Source: Agreia sp. Leaf283 (GTDB lineage: Bacteria > Actinomycetota > Actinomycetes > Actinomycetales > Microbacteriaceae). From it: a stretch of 64,000 bases of DNA. The notes below the pieces were generated by a model that made no database searches, was not told the origin of the DNA, and saw nothing but the letters and a program-made list of their open reading frames with translations. The DNA is taken from assembly GCF_001422485.1 (NCBI RefSeq), contig NZ_LMNF01000001.1, forward strand, positions 441,900-505,899. The letters run 5' to 3'. The position numbers and the translations under genes are program-made. Below are positions 7,915-15,898 of this stretch, piece by piece; positions within the stretch are counted from its first letter, which is position 1; the number at the start of each line of letters is the position of its first letter.

Positions 7915-8550
7915 ATGACTGCAGCAGAATCCGCCGAACTGAACCACCAGAGCGAACCGGCCGCTGCCGGCGACGAGCCGCTCGCCGACGAAGGTGCGAC
8001 GAAGCAGCTCTCGCTCCCCGAGCCGGTCACGACGCACGACCCGGCACCCGACCCCTCGCCCGATCCCACGCACGATCCGGCACCCGCTCCCGCCCCCGAT
8101 CTGCCCGAGACGACGAACTCGGACCTCGCCGTCATCCGCAACGAGCTCACCAGCGCGCTGCACGAGGCGCACTTCCAGCGCCGCAAACGAGCGGATGCCG
8201 TGCAACTGCTCGCCTACGAGCGTCTCGTGCGGCGATCGCGCGTCTCGGGCAGCCTCTGGCTCGTCGCAGCGCTCGTGCTCGCCGCCGCGGCAATCTGGTC
8301 GTATCTCCAGAGCGCCGATCCCCTCGACGTGTGGCAGGTCACCGCCATGGCGTGCGGTGCGCTCGCACTGCTGGCCGTCGTCATGGCGATCGTCTCGTGG
8401 AGCGGGCCGAGCAGGGCCCGGCAGTCGCTCTCCCTGCGACAGGTGAGGCGCCTGACGCCTCCCGAGATGCTGTCGGAGGCGTGGTTCCACGCCGGGCTCG
8501 AGGTGAGCACACCGCGCCAGTACCGCCGCGCGTTCCACGGTCTCGTCTGA
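7915..8550 (+). CDS. Hypothetical membrane protein with Pro-rich N-terminus
   Basis: This 211-residue protein has an acidic N-terminal region with Asp-Pro/Ala-Pro repeats (about residues 35-62, DPAPDPSPDPTHDPAPAPAP) and a basic helix (EAHFQRRKRADAVQLLAYERLVRR). Two membrane segments follow, LWLVAALVLAAAAIWSYL and VTAMACGALALLAVVMAIVSW, and a short C-terminal tail. No family was recognised. The ribosome-binding site is GAGGAGA. The preceding hairpin and inverted repeat suggest leader-level or repressor control. Confidence 0.6.
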   Translation: MTAAESAELNHQSEPAAAGDEPLADEGATKQLSLPEPVTTHDPAPDPSPDPTHDPAPAPAPDLPETTNSDLAVIRNELTSALHEAHFQRRKRADAVQLLAYERLVRRSRVSGSLWLVAALVLAAAAIWSYLQSADPLDVWQVTAMACGALALLAVVMAIVSWSGPSRARQSLSLRQVRRLTPPEMLSEAWFHAGLEVSTPRQYRRAFHGLV

Positions 8551-8601
8551 GCGGGAGGGCCCGGCTCGCCGTCGCGGCCTCCCCCGCGAGACAATGGGGT
8601 C

Positions 8602-9786
8602 ATGAGCGAGAGTGACGACACCCCCGGCCGCAGCACTGACGGCACCGGCGAGTCCGAACTGGTCTCCCTGCTTCGACAGCTGATCGAGGTCGACTCCTCG
8701 AATCCCGACCTCGGCAGCACGGGGCGAGGAGAGGCGGCGGTCGCCGACGTCATCACGAGCTGGCTGGCGCCGCGCGGATGCGAGATCTCGCGTCTCGAGG
8801 CCACTCCCGGCCGCCCGTCGATCGTCGCCACCTGGGCCGGAACGGGCGGCGGCCGCTCCCTCATGCTCAATGGCCACATCGACACCGTCTCCCTCGACAG
8901 TTACGACGGAGACGGCCTCGCGCCGGTGATCCGCGACGGTGCGATGTTCGGGCGGGGCAGCTACGACATGAAGTCGGGAATCGCCGCCATGATGGTCGCC
9001 GCATCGACGGCCGCGGAGCGCCCGCACCGGGGCGACATCGTGCTGGCCCTCGTCGCCGACGAGGAGTTCGAGAGCGCCGGAACCATCGAGGTCCTGCGCT
9101 CCTTCTCCGCCGACGGCGCCATCGTCGTCGAGCCGAGCAACGGCGAGGTCACCCTCGCGCACCGCGGCCTCGTCTGGCTCGACGTGATCATCACCGGCCT
9201 CGCCGCCCACGGCTCGCGCCCCGACCTCGGCCGCGATGCCATCGTGCAGGCGGGCCGCTTTCTCGCCCGCCTCGGCGACCTGGCGAACGACCTCGCGAGC
9301 CGCCCCGAGCATCCGTTTCTCGGGGCAGCCAACGTGCACGCATCTCTGGTGCGCGGCGGCGTCGAGATGTCGAGCTACCCGGCCGAATGCACGATCGGCG
9401 TCGAGTGGCGCACGCTCCCGGGGCAGGATGTCGACACCGTCGTCTCCGAGATCGACGCGCTTCTGGTCGCTGTGTCGGCCGAGCATCCGGGTTTCTCGTA
9501 CCGCATCGTGCCCGGCCTCGCCGAGCCCCCGTTCGAGGCGGATCGCTCGTCGGCCGTCGTGCGGAGCGTGCTCGCGAACGTCGAGCGCGTCACGGGCAGG
9601 CCGCCGGTGCTGAGGGGCGAGCCGTTCTGGACGGACTGCGCCCTGCTCGCGGCCGCGGGCATCCCGTCTGTGCTCTTCGGGGTGACCGGCGGCGGCGCTC
9701 ATGCGGCCAGCGAGTGGGTCGACCTCGCGTCGGTCGAGACGGTCGCCCGCGTGCTCGAGGGCACGATCGACGACTTCTGCGCGTAG
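8602..9786 (+). CDS. M20 family metallopeptidase (ArgE/DapE-like)
   Basis: The 394-residue protein carries the co-catalytic zinc signature of M20 peptidases and deacylases: NGHIDTV, then GRGSYDMKSGIAAMM, then VADEEFESAGT with the general base Glu, and a C-terminal His in GGGAHAASEWVD. These enzymes hydrolyse amide bonds of small peptides or N-acyl amino acids. ArgE, DapE and carboxypeptidase activities cannot be told apart by motif. Biosynthetic neighbours that would favour DapE are absent. GACAAT lies 6 nt upstream of the ATG with no leader. A repeat element separates the gene from the convergent SRAP gene. Confidence 0.85.
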   Translation: MSESDDTPGRSTDGTGESELVSLLRQLIEVDSSNPDLGSTGRGEAAVADVITSWLAPRGCEISRLEATPGRPSIVATWAGTGGGRSLMLNGHIDTVSLDSYDGDGLAPVIRDGAMFGRGSYDMKSGIAAMMVAASTAAERPHRGDIVLALVADEEFESAGTIEVLRSFSADGAIVVEPSNGEVTLAHRGLVWLDVIITGLAAHGSRPDLGRDAIVQAGRFLARLGDLANDLASRPEHPFLGAANVHASLVRGGVEMSSYPAECTIGVEWRTLPGQDVDTVVSEIDALLVAVSAEHPGFSYRIVPGLAEPPFEADRSSAVVRSVLANVERVTGRPPVLRGEPFWTDCALLAAAGIPSVLFGVTGGGAHAASEWVDLASVETVARVLEGTIDDFCA

Positions 9787-9845
9787 CCGCCAGCCCGCCC
9801 CTGAGCCCAACCGCCGCCCGTTCCCCAAGCGCAACCACCCGCCCG

Positions 9846-9866
9846 TTCCCTGAGCCTGTCGAAGGG
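9846..9866 (+). repeat. Dispersed 21-bp repeat, copy 1
   Basis: The core CCCTGAGCCTGTCGAAGGG preceded by TT. It lies between the 3' ends of the M20 peptidase and SRAP genes. The same sequence occurs at 17662, 37124 and 59570 and, with one change, at 59608. Confidence 0.85.
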
Positions 9867-9869
9867 CCC

Positions 9870-10559
9870 TCAGGCCAGCGGCTCGATCAGCTCCGGGCCG
9901 TTGTTGCGCACGCTGTTGACCTGTTTCGACACCTCGTAGTGCTGCAGCTCGTGGGCCACCTCGAGCGACTCACGATCGAGCAGGTGAAGCAGCCCATCGG
10001 AGTCGAGGTCGCTGCCGAGCCAGGCGTCGTAGCCGTCGGGCGTGAGGAACGCGGGCATGCGGTCGTGCACCTCGCCGGGGGCCACGTGCGCATCTCGCGT
10101 GACGATGGCCATCGAGATGACCCACCGGTCGGGGTCGTCGTCGGACTTCGCCTTGTCGCGCCAGGCGGACACGATGCCCGCCATGGCGAGGGCCTGGTCT
10201 GGCGCGTACACGAAATGGGGCTGCTTCGAGCCGTCGGGCAGGATCGTCCACTCGTAGTAGCCCGCCGCGGGCACGATGCAGCGCTGCGCCTGAAAGGCCC
10301 TACGGAACATGCCCGAGGTCGCCACCGTCTCGATGCGCGCGTTGATGGGCTGCGGCCGCTTCGTGAGGTCGGGGTACCACCCGGGAACGAAGCCCCAGCG
10401 CACGGCGTCGAGCTCGCGCGGATGCTCGCGACGCTGCCGCACGACCGCCACGTCGTCGGTCGGGGCCACGTTGTAGTTGTCTTCGAGGTCTGGCAGGTCG
10501 TGCATCAGGCCCTCAAGCAGGTCTCCTGAGGCCCTGGCCACGACAAAGCGTCCGCACAT
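9870..10559 (-). CDS. yedK: SOS response-associated peptidase (SRAP/HMCES family)
   Basis: The 229-residue protein starts MCGRF. Cys2, exposed after Met removal, is the residue that SRAP proteins link covalently to abasic sites in single-stranded DNA, protecting them from breakage. Further conserved blocks are DNYNVAPTD, VRWGFVPGW, NARIETV, CIVPAAGYYEW (catalytic Glu) and VHDRMPAFL (catalytic His). The length is typical. It stands alone and is divergent from the FMO-like gene. The symbol follows the E. coli homologue. Confidence 0.92.
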   Translation of the reverse strand: MCGRFVVARASGDLLEGLMHDLPDLEDNYNVAPTDDVAVVRQRREHPRELDAVRWGFVPGWYPDLTKRPQPINARIETVATSGMFRRAFQAQRCIVPAAGYYEWTILPDGSKQPHFVYAPDQALAMAGIVSAWRDKAKSDDDPDRWVISMAIVTRDAHVAPGEVHDRMPAFLTPDGYDAWLGSDLDSDGLLHLLDRESLEVAHELQHYEVSKQVNSVRNNGPELIEPLA

Positions 10560-10641
10560 GCCACCACGCTATCCCTGCACCACCGACACCGGAATAGCCC
10601 CGCGCTGCAATAAAACCCGCGGTCGGGTGGTTGATGCGCTC

Positions 10642-11736
10642 GTGAGCACCACACTTCCGGTCACCGACACCCGCGTCGTCATCATCGGCGCCGGGCAGGC
10701 CGGCCTGTCGGTCGCCTATCACCTGCGCCGCCTGGGCCTCGTGCCCGCGAAAGACGTCGTCGTGCTCGACCGCGGGCCGCAGCCGGGCGGAGCATGGCAG
10801 TTCCGCTGGGAGTCGCTGCGTCTCGACACCGCGCACAAGGTCGACGACCTGCCCGGCATGTCGGAGCTGGGCGTGAGTTTCGCCACGGCCGACCAGACCC
10901 TCCCGGCCCGAGACGTCGTCGGCGACTACTACGGTCGCTACGAGCGGCACTTCGGCCTCGAGGTCGTGCGGCCGGTCGAGGTCAGACGGGTGGCGCGAGT
11001 GGATGGCGGGCGCTACGAGGTGGAGACGAACCTCGGCACCGTGCGTACCGATGTGGTCGTGAACGCCAGCGGCACCTGGGCGCGGCCGTTCCGCCCCTCG
11101 TATCCCGGCGCCGAGACCTTCTCCGGCATCCAGATCTCGACGCCCGAGTACCGGGCGGCGAGCGACTTCGCCGGGCTCGACGTCGTGGTCGTCGGCGGGG
11201 GAACATCGGCCGTCGGGTTTCTGCTCGAGCTCGAGAACGTGGCCTCGTCGACCACCTGGGTCACGCGGAGGCCGGTGGAGTTCACCATGGACGAGCATTC
11301 CAAGGTCGCTGCCGTCGAGCGCGCCGACGCCGCAGCCCGCGCCGGCCTGCCCATTCCGAGCGTCTCGAGCGGAACAGGGCTGCCGGCGAGCCCCCGCAAC
11401 GTGGCGGGCCGCGAGCGAGGAGTGCTGGTCGATCGAGAGATGTTCTCGGCGATCGAACCCGATCGCGTTCGGTGGGCCGACGGGTCGTTCCAGCATGCCG
11501 ACGCCATCATCTGGGCGACCGGCTTCCGAGCAGAGCTGGCCCACCTCGCACCGCTTCGACTGCGTGAATCGGGCGGCGGCGTGGCCGTCGAACGCGGTCG
11601 CTCCCTGCGCGATCCGAACATCTTTCTCGCGGGGTTCGGGCCGCAGGCCAGCACGATCGGGGCGAATCGCGCGGGTCGCCTCGTCGCGACCCAGGTGATG
11701 GATGCCCTGGCGGCACAGAACGCGCGGGCCACCTGA
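10642..11736 (+). CDS. FAD/NADPH-binding monooxygenase-like flavoprotein
   Basis: The 364-residue protein has an N-terminal FAD fold (VVIIGAGQAGLSVAYHLRRLG) and a second, internal NAD(P)H fold (VVVVGGGTSAVGFLLEL), the two-Rossmann plan of flavin-containing monooxygenases and CzcO-like proteins. The C-terminal ATGFRAELAHL and the final FLAGFGPQASTIGANRAGR contact complete the FAD site. The start is uncertain: GTG at 10642 (MSTTLPVTD) is chosen because homology begins there; GTG at 10627 would add five residues. The reaction is probably oxygenation or reduction of a small molecule; the substrate is unknown. Confidence 0.75.
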   Translation: MSTTLPVTDTRVVIIGAGQAGLSVAYHLRRLGLVPAKDVVVLDRGPQPGGAWQFRWESLRLDTAHKVDDLPGMSELGVSFATADQTLPARDVVGDYYGRYERHFGLEVVRPVEVRRVARVDGGRYEVETNLGTVRTDVVVNASGTWARPFRPSYPGAETFSGIQISTPEYRAASDFAGLDVVVVGGGTSAVGFLLELENVASSTTWVTRRPVEFTMDEHSKVAAVERADAAARAGLPIPSVSSGTGLPASPRNVAGRERGVLVDREMFSAIEPDRVRWADGSFQHADAIIWATGFRAELAHLAPLRLRESGGGVAVERGRSLRDPNIFLAGFGPQASTIGANRAGRLVATQVMDALAAQNARAT

Positions 11737-11752
11737 ACGCCTGCGCCTGAGG

Positions 11753-12070
11753 CTACGCCTGCGGTCCCGTTCCTCCCGGTTCGGGGATCAGCACCATGCC
11801 GTTGGCGCTGTTCGCGGTCACCATGAGCGCTTCGATCCACGCCCTGTTCACCGGGGGCTGCCTGTTGCCGAAGAAGCGGATGTGCAGGGGGATGGTCGGG
11901 TGCATCCAGATGGAGCTGCGCCCGTTCCCCTCGTCGGAGTTGTGCTCCCAGTTGAACAGGAACGATTCTCCACGCCGGAACTTGGCGTTGACGACGACGC
12001 GCAGATGCGCGAGAAGACGATCGTCGATGTCTATTTCGAGGCCCGTCGGACCATAGATGAGTTTGCCCAC
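11753..12070 (-). CDS. Small conserved actinobacterial protein (DUF7882-like)
   Basis: This 105-residue soluble protein begins MGKLIYGPTGLEIDIDDRLLAHLRVVV, continues RRGESFLFNW and ends with a Gly/Pro tail. I recall it as one of the small proteins common in Microbacteriaceae and now called DUF7882; some are mislabelled as DNA ligase. No catalytic motif is present and the role is unknown. It starts with GTG without a ribosome-binding site; TAAACT lies 6 nt upstream. It follows a marR-type gene by 17 nt, and an inverted repeat covers that gap, so regulation by that MarR is plausible. Confidence 0.6.
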   Translation of the reverse strand: MGKLIYGPTGLEIDIDDRLLAHLRVVVNAKFRRGESFLFNWEHNSDEGNGRSSIWMHPTIPLHIRFFGNRQPPVNRAWIEALMVTANSANGMVLIPEPGGTGPQA

Positions 12071-12071
12071 C

Positions 12072-12090
12072 TAGTTAGTTTATCTAGCTA
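12072..12090. promoter_or_regulatory. Inverted repeat over the promoter of the small protein gene
   Basis: TAGTTAG (12072-12078) and CTAGCTA (12084-12090) form an inverted repeat with one mismatch and a 5-nt spacer. It overlaps the putative minus-strand -10 TAAACT of the 12070 gene and the end of marR. It is a candidate MarR operator. Confidence 0.35.
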
Positions 12091-12585
12091 TTTCTCGTCA
12101 TGCGACACGGCATCGATCATCTGGTCGAGAAAGGCCGTGACGATGGTGGCCTCGTGAGGGTCGAGCTGTCGGGCCACGTCCATCATGCGGCTGTGCATGT
12201 CGCCGAAGACCTCACGCATATCGGCGTGCGTCGTAGGCGTGGCGGTCAGCACGACGGCACGTCCGTCACTCGGATGCCGGTCCCTCAGCAGATGACCACT
12301 CGCCTCGAGCCTGTCGACGAGCACGGTCGTGGATGCCGATGAGATGCCGAGATGCACGGCCAGGTCCTTCGGGCTCACGGCCCGCGAATCACGCTCGGCA
12401 TTGACGACGAATCGAAGGGCTGTCACGTCGGTCTCGTTGAGCCGGAGAGCAGCGCGGGTTCGACGACGCATCGCCATCTCCGCCACCCGATACTTGCGGA
12501 GAGCATTGAGTGCGTCGACTCCGGTCTTGACCTCGGGATCAAGGCCATACCAGTAGCCCGAAGCGCGTGTCTCCGAGGATTCCAT
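12088..12585 (-). CDS. MarR family transcriptional regulator
   Basis: The 165-residue protein has the winged helix-turn-helix of MarR: TDVTALRFVVNAERDSRAVSPKDLAVHLGISSASTTVLVDRLEASGHLLRDRHPSDGRAVVLTATP, in which the DxR wing (PSDGRAV) is clear. The flanking helices would form the dimer interface. Such proteins repress efflux, detoxification or aromatic-degradation genes and release DNA on binding a phenolic ligand or oxidant. TAGAAT (12597-12592) lies 6 nt before the ATG, so the mRNA is probably leaderless. Two close GCCTAGC-like direct repeats at about 12605-12622 may be its autoregulatory sites. Confidence 0.85.
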   Translation of the reverse strand: MESSETRASGYWYGLDPEVKTGVDALNALRKYRVAEMAMRRRTRAALRLNETDVTALRFVVNAERDSRAVSPKDLAVHLGISSASTTVLVDRLEASGHLLRDRHPSDGRAVVLTATPTTHADMREVFGDMHSRMMDVARQLDPHEATIVTAFLDQMIDAVSHDEK

Positions 12586-12633
12586 GAGTCGATTCTACGG
12601 CCGCTTGCTAGGCAGGCTAGGCATCTTCTGTTC

Positions 12634-12669
12634 TTTCTCGGACAAGTGTCCGAGAAATCGTGCTATACT
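12634..12669 (+). promoter_or_regulatory. TetR operator and -10 of the adjacent regulator
   Basis: Perfect 11-bp inverted arms TTTCTCGGACA (12634-12644) and TGTCCGAGAAA (12647-12657) are separated by AG. They cover the -35 region of a promoter with -10 TATACT at 12664-12669, whose start point falls on the ATG at 12676. This is the expected design for an autoregulated tetR-type gene. Confidence 0.65.
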
Positions 12670-12675
12670 ACCGTG

Positions 12676-13278
12676 ATGTCAACTGTGAGGAGTGCTGTTC
12701 TAACCGACAGTTTTCGATCCTCCGCCGACACCCCGGCAGACCCGAGGGCCGCTCGCACGAGGCAGGGAATCCTCGCCGCGGTCGCTCGCCTCCACTCGCA
12801 CGACTCCGGCGACATCTCGGTGACCGACATCGTGCGCGAGGCGAAGATCAGCCGCAGCTCGTTCTACGCCCACTTCTCGAGCCTCGACGACCTCGCGGTC
12901 GCTCTGCTCAGACAGGAGTTCGCGTCGATCACCGTGCCGAGCTCGAACGTTGCTGACCCGGCCTCCGAGCTTCGCGAGAGCTATTCGCAGCTCGTGCAGC
13001 ACTTCTCGCAGCGCGAGTCCATCTACTCCTACGCCCTGGGCCTGCCCCTGTCGCGCCGCGCGTTCGACGACGTCATCGCGGCCTACGCCGAGCAGGTGCT
13101 CGCGTCGTTCGACGAGCCCGAATCCGAGGCCGACGCCATCCGGGCACGCCTCGCGGCGACCTACGTGGCCGGCGGCACGGTGAGCCTGCTCAGCGCCTGG
13201 ATCGCCGACCACCGCGACATCAGCGCAGACCAGCTGGTCGATGAACTCATCGCCCTGCTCCCCCCGCGGCTCAGTTGA
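12676..13278 (+). CDS. TetR/AcrR family transcriptional regulator
   Basis: The 200-residue protein has the TetR DNA-binding domain at about residues 20-70: RTRQGILAAVARLHSH, then ISVTDIVREAKISRSSFYAHFSSLDDLAVALL, with the typical SxxxFYxHF recognition helix. The rest is a helical ligand-binding and dimer domain. The ATG at 12676 is supported by a -10 box 6 nt upstream and no ribosome-binding site (leaderless). A long palindrome in its promoter suggests autorepression. The other target could be the divergent marR gene, which shares the intergenic region. Confidence 0.85.
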   Translation: MSTVRSAVLTDSFRSSADTPADPRAARTRQGILAAVARLHSHDSGDISVTDIVREAKISRSSFYAHFSSLDDLAVALLRQEFASITVPSSNVADPASELRESYSQLVQHFSQRESIYSYALGLPLSRRAFDDVIAAYAEQVLASFDEPESEADAIRARLAATYVAGGTVSLLSAWIADHRDISADQLVDELIALLPPRLS

Positions 13279-13336
13279 CCACTCACACCAGATCTATCCG
13301 CCGCACACGACGTCACACAGAAAAGAGAAGCCAGCC

Positions 13337-13828
13337 GTGAAATTCGATATCGGAGAAACCCTCGTCTACCCGCACCACGGAGCGGTCACCATCACGGAGC
13401 TCGAGACCAAGACGGTCAAGGGCGAGGACAAGCGCTACATGACGCTCCGAGTGCACACGAGCGACCTCATCATCAAGCTTCCCATCGACAACGTCGAGCT
13501 CGTGGGCGTGCGCGACGTGATCGACGCTGCCGGAGTGGGCGAGGTGTTCGCCGTTCTGCAGAACGACTTCGTCGAGGAGCCGGGCAACTGGTCGCGCCGC
13601 TACAAGGCCAACCAGGAGAAGATGGCGTCGGGCAGTGTGCACCGCGTCGCCGAGGTCGTGCGCGACCTGTGGCGCCGCGAGCAGGCACAGGGCGTCTCGG
13701 CCGGCGAGAAGCGCCTTCTGCTCAAGGCTCGGCAGGTGCTCATCTCCGAGCTCGCACTCGCCCGCAGCGTCAGCGACGAAGATGCGTCGCTGCTGCTCGA
13801 CGAGGTGCTGAACGCGGTCGTCGTCTAA
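13337..13828 (+). CDS. CarD family transcriptional regulator
   Basis: The 163-residue protein starts at GTG 13337 with MKFDIGETLVYPHHGAVTITELETK, the RNA-polymerase-interacting Tudor-like domain of CarD/CdnL. It continues with RYMTLRV and LIIKLPIDNVELVGVRDVI, then the helical DNA-binding part (WSRRYKANQEKMASGSVHRVAEVVRDLWRRE). CarD binds the RNAP beta subunit and stabilises open complexes, chiefly at rRNA and housekeeping promoters, and is usually essential in actinobacteria. It is 59 nt downstream of the tetR gene and followed by a clear terminator. Confidence 0.9.
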   Translation: MKFDIGETLVYPHHGAVTITELETKTVKGEDKRYMTLRVHTSDLIIKLPIDNVELVGVRDVIDAAGVGEVFAVLQNDFVEEPGNWSRRYKANQEKMASGSVHRVAEVVRDLWRREQAQGVSAGEKRLLLKARQVLISELALARSVSDEDASLLLDEVLNAVVV

Positions 13829-13854
13829 TCAGACGATCGCATCGAGAGATGTAG

Positions 13855-13911
13855 GGCAGAGGCCGACCGGTCCCCCCGGACCAGATCCCCACATCCCTGT
13901 CGGCCTCTGCC
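13855..13911 (+). terminator. Terminator after carD
   Basis: Perfect 13-bp arms GGCAGAGGCCGAC (13855-13867) and GTCGGCCTCTGCC (13899-13911) lie 26 nt past the carD stop; the right arm is followed by TATTAGTT. Confidence 0.65.
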
Positions 13912-14025
13912 TATTAGTTCAAGCTAAAGACATCTGGCCTCGAGTGCAACGTGACGAACTCTCACGTTACGGCGCGAGACGCCGATCGACCCGGCCACAG
14001 GCATCCGAACCGGCTTAAACACGGC

Positions 14026-14052
14026 CGGCCCGGGGCGAAATGCCCCGGGCCG
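14026..14052 (-). terminator. Terminator after the lipoprotein gene
   Basis: A very stable 11-bp GC stem CGGCCCGGGGC (14026-14036) with GCCCCGGGCCG (14042-14052) and loop GAAAT, just past the stop of the minus-strand lipoprotein gene. Confidence 0.65.
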
Positions 14053-14068
14053 ACGTGGATCGAACTCG

Positions 14069-14485
14069 TCAGTTGCAGACGGTCGAGAGCTCGGTGAACG
14101 TCTCCTGAACATCGGTCGACGCGTCGGTCAGCGCCGTCGTGTCGGCGTTCGTCGGGTCTGACGCGTAGGTCTTGAACTCGCTGACGAGCGTGCTGAGCGC
14201 CTTGTCGGCGTCGTCTGCAGCGCCCTTGACCTCGTCGTTCGAGACCTTCGACGCGTTCTCGGAGAACTTGTCGGACACGGTCTGCAGGGCTTCGGAGGCG
14301 CCCTCGGGGTCGGTGGCCGCGTCGGAGAGGCTGCTGGTGAGCTCACTCTGCAGATCGGTGAGGCCCGACTCGAGAACCTTGCAGGCGTCGGCCTTGCTCT
14401 GGCCGCCTGCGCAGCCGGTGAGCAGGAGTCCGGTGATGGCGAGCGCGCCGATCAGCGATGTGGTCTTGGTGCGCGAGATTCGCAT
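14069..14485 (-). CDS. Small putative lipoprotein
   Basis: The 138-residue precursor has a lipoprotein signal peptide, MRISRTKTTSLIGALAITG followed by the lipobox LLTGC (Cys25). The mature part is acidic and probably all-helical, with repeated Asp/Ser/Thr-rich heptad-like stretches (KADACKVLESGLTDLQSELTSSL; DADKALSTLVSEFKTYA) and a C-terminal Cys that may pair with the one near DACK. No family was recognised. It is presumably anchored to the outer face of the membrane. It is monocistronic with a strong terminator. Confidence 0.7.
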   Translation of the reverse strand: MRISRTKTTSLIGALAITGLLLTGCAGGQSKADACKVLESGLTDLQSELTSSLSDAATDPEGASEALQTVSDKFSENASKVSNDEVKGAADDADKALSTLVSEFKTYASDPTNADTTALTDASTDVQETFTELSTVCN

Positions 14486-14653
14486 GTGTCTGTACTCCTT
14501 TTAGGGGGGTGCGTGGTCCCAAAACCCTAGCAGCCGCGCGGATACGGGCGGGGGCGCGGGCATGGGCAGTGCTCACCATTGACATCGACGCACAGGTGCA
14601 CGAGCGCGCTCCCACGTCGCCTCACGGGCTCGCGCGTCGAACGAGAGACGCGG

Positions 14654-15898
14654 CTAGTCGAGGCCCACGAAGACGGGCTCGGGGTGCAGCCGCACCCCGA
14701 ACTCCGACGACACCCGGTTCTGGATGTAGCGCGACAGTTCCGAGATATCCGCAGCCGTCGCGCCTCCCGTGTTCACGATCGCCAGGGTGTGCTTCGACGA
14801 GATCGCGGCGCGCGAGCCGGGCAGCGCGAACCCCTTGCCGATTCCTGCTCGCTCGATCAGCCAGGCGGCGCTCAGCTTGACCTGCGGCTCCGCCGATTGG
14901 CCGGATGCCTCGAGCGGCCCGGTCAGGTCGACCGTCAGGCCCGAGGCGGGGTCGGGCAGCGCCACGACGGTGGGCTCGGCCTCCGGCTCGACGAGCCAGC
15001 GGGGCGCGTCGCTCGGCAGAGATCGAGCGAAATTCTCCGACACGATCGGGTTGGTGAAGAACGACCCGGCGCTGACGGAATCGGGATCCGTCGCATCCAG
15101 AACCATGCCCTTCGACGCGCGCAGCCGCAGAACGGCCGCGCGAACGCCGCCCAGCGCGACCCGGTCGCCCACGGCCACGCCCAGCGCCGTCGCCAGCTGC
15201 GGGTAGGCGATGGGATCGCCGAGCGCGAGAGGGCCGGGGGCGTCGGAGCCGGAGTCGCCACCCGCAGGGCCCGCCTGTGCCGACGCATCGGTGAGCGAGA
15301 ACGTGACCGAGAGCACGACGCCTCGCCTGCCGCGCTTGAACACGCTCGTGCGGTAGCCGAGCTCGAGGTCGTCGCGCACGAGGCGTTCCACGCGGCCGGT
15401 GCCGTAGTCGAGGAAGTCGACCGAGACGATCGAGTCGCCTGCCTCCTGCCCGTAGGCCCCGATGTTCTGGATGGGCGACGCGCCCGTCGACCCGGGAATG
15501 CCGGAGAGCGCCTCGAGCCCCGACCAGCCCTGCTCGACCGTATAGGCCACGAGCTCGTCCCACGGCTCGCCGGCCTGCACGCGCAGTCGCACGGTTCCGC
15601 TGGGCGCGACGATGCGGGCGACCCCGCGGGTCGCGACGCGGATCACGGTGCCGTCGAAGCCGTCGTCGGAGATGACGACATTCGATCCTCCGCCGAGTGC
15701 GAGCCAGTCGTCGCCCGAGTCCCACACCTCGAGCACGGTCTGCAGCAGCTGCGGTTCGTCGTGCGGCTCGACGATGCGCGCGGCCGGCCCGCCGACCCGG
15801 AGCGTCGTCAGGGGGCCGAGCGGAACATCCGAGCCCTCGATGCGGCCGCCCGTGGGCTCACCGGGGTGCGGTTCGGTGCGACCGTGCCGACCGGTCAT
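14654..15898 (-). CDS. murB: UDP-N-acetylmuramate dehydrogenase MurB
   Basis: The 414-residue protein reduces UDP-N-acetylenolpyruvylglucosamine to UDP-MurNAc with NADPH and FAD, the second committed step of peptidoglycan precursor synthesis. Seen: PLGPLTTLRVGGPAARIVEP, the FAD loop WLALGGGSNVVISDDGFDGTVI, GIPGSTGASPIQNIGAYGQE, GYRTSVFKRGRRGVVLSVTF, the catalytic Ser in SAGSFFTNPIV, and the final Glu region EFGVRLHPEPVFVG. An internal insertion of about 40 residues (AQAGPAGGDSGSDAPGPLAL) is typical of actinobacterial forms. Its ATG overlaps the stop of the hadB-like gene by 4 nt (ATGA), so it is the last gene of a coupled operon. Confidence 0.95.
   Translation of the reverse strand: MTGRHGRTEPHPGEPTGGRIEGSDVPLGPLTTLRVGGPAARIVEPHDEPQLLQTVLEVWDSGDDWLALGGGSNVVISDDGFDGTVIRVATRGVARIVAPSGTVRLRVQAGEPWDELVAYTVEQGWSGLEALSGIPGSTGASPIQNIGAYGQEAGDSIVSVDFLDYGTGRVERLVRDDLELGYRTSVFKRGRRGVVLSVTFSLTDASAQAGPAGGDSGSDAPGPLALGDPIAYPQLATALGVAVGDRVALGGVRAAVLRLRASKGMVLDATDPDSVSAGSFFTNPIVSENFARSLPSDAPRWLVEPEAEPTVVALPDPASGLTVDLTGPLEASGQSAEPQVKLSAAWLIERAGIGKGFALPGSRAAISSKHTLAIVNTGGATAADISELSRYIQNRVSSEFGVRLHPEPVFVGLD

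Noticed and set aside
7849-9834. Long minus-strand ORF of 661 residues
   Set aside because: It lies opposite two good plus-strand genes and is Arg/Gly/Ala-rich low-complexity sequence, typical of GC-rich shadow frames.
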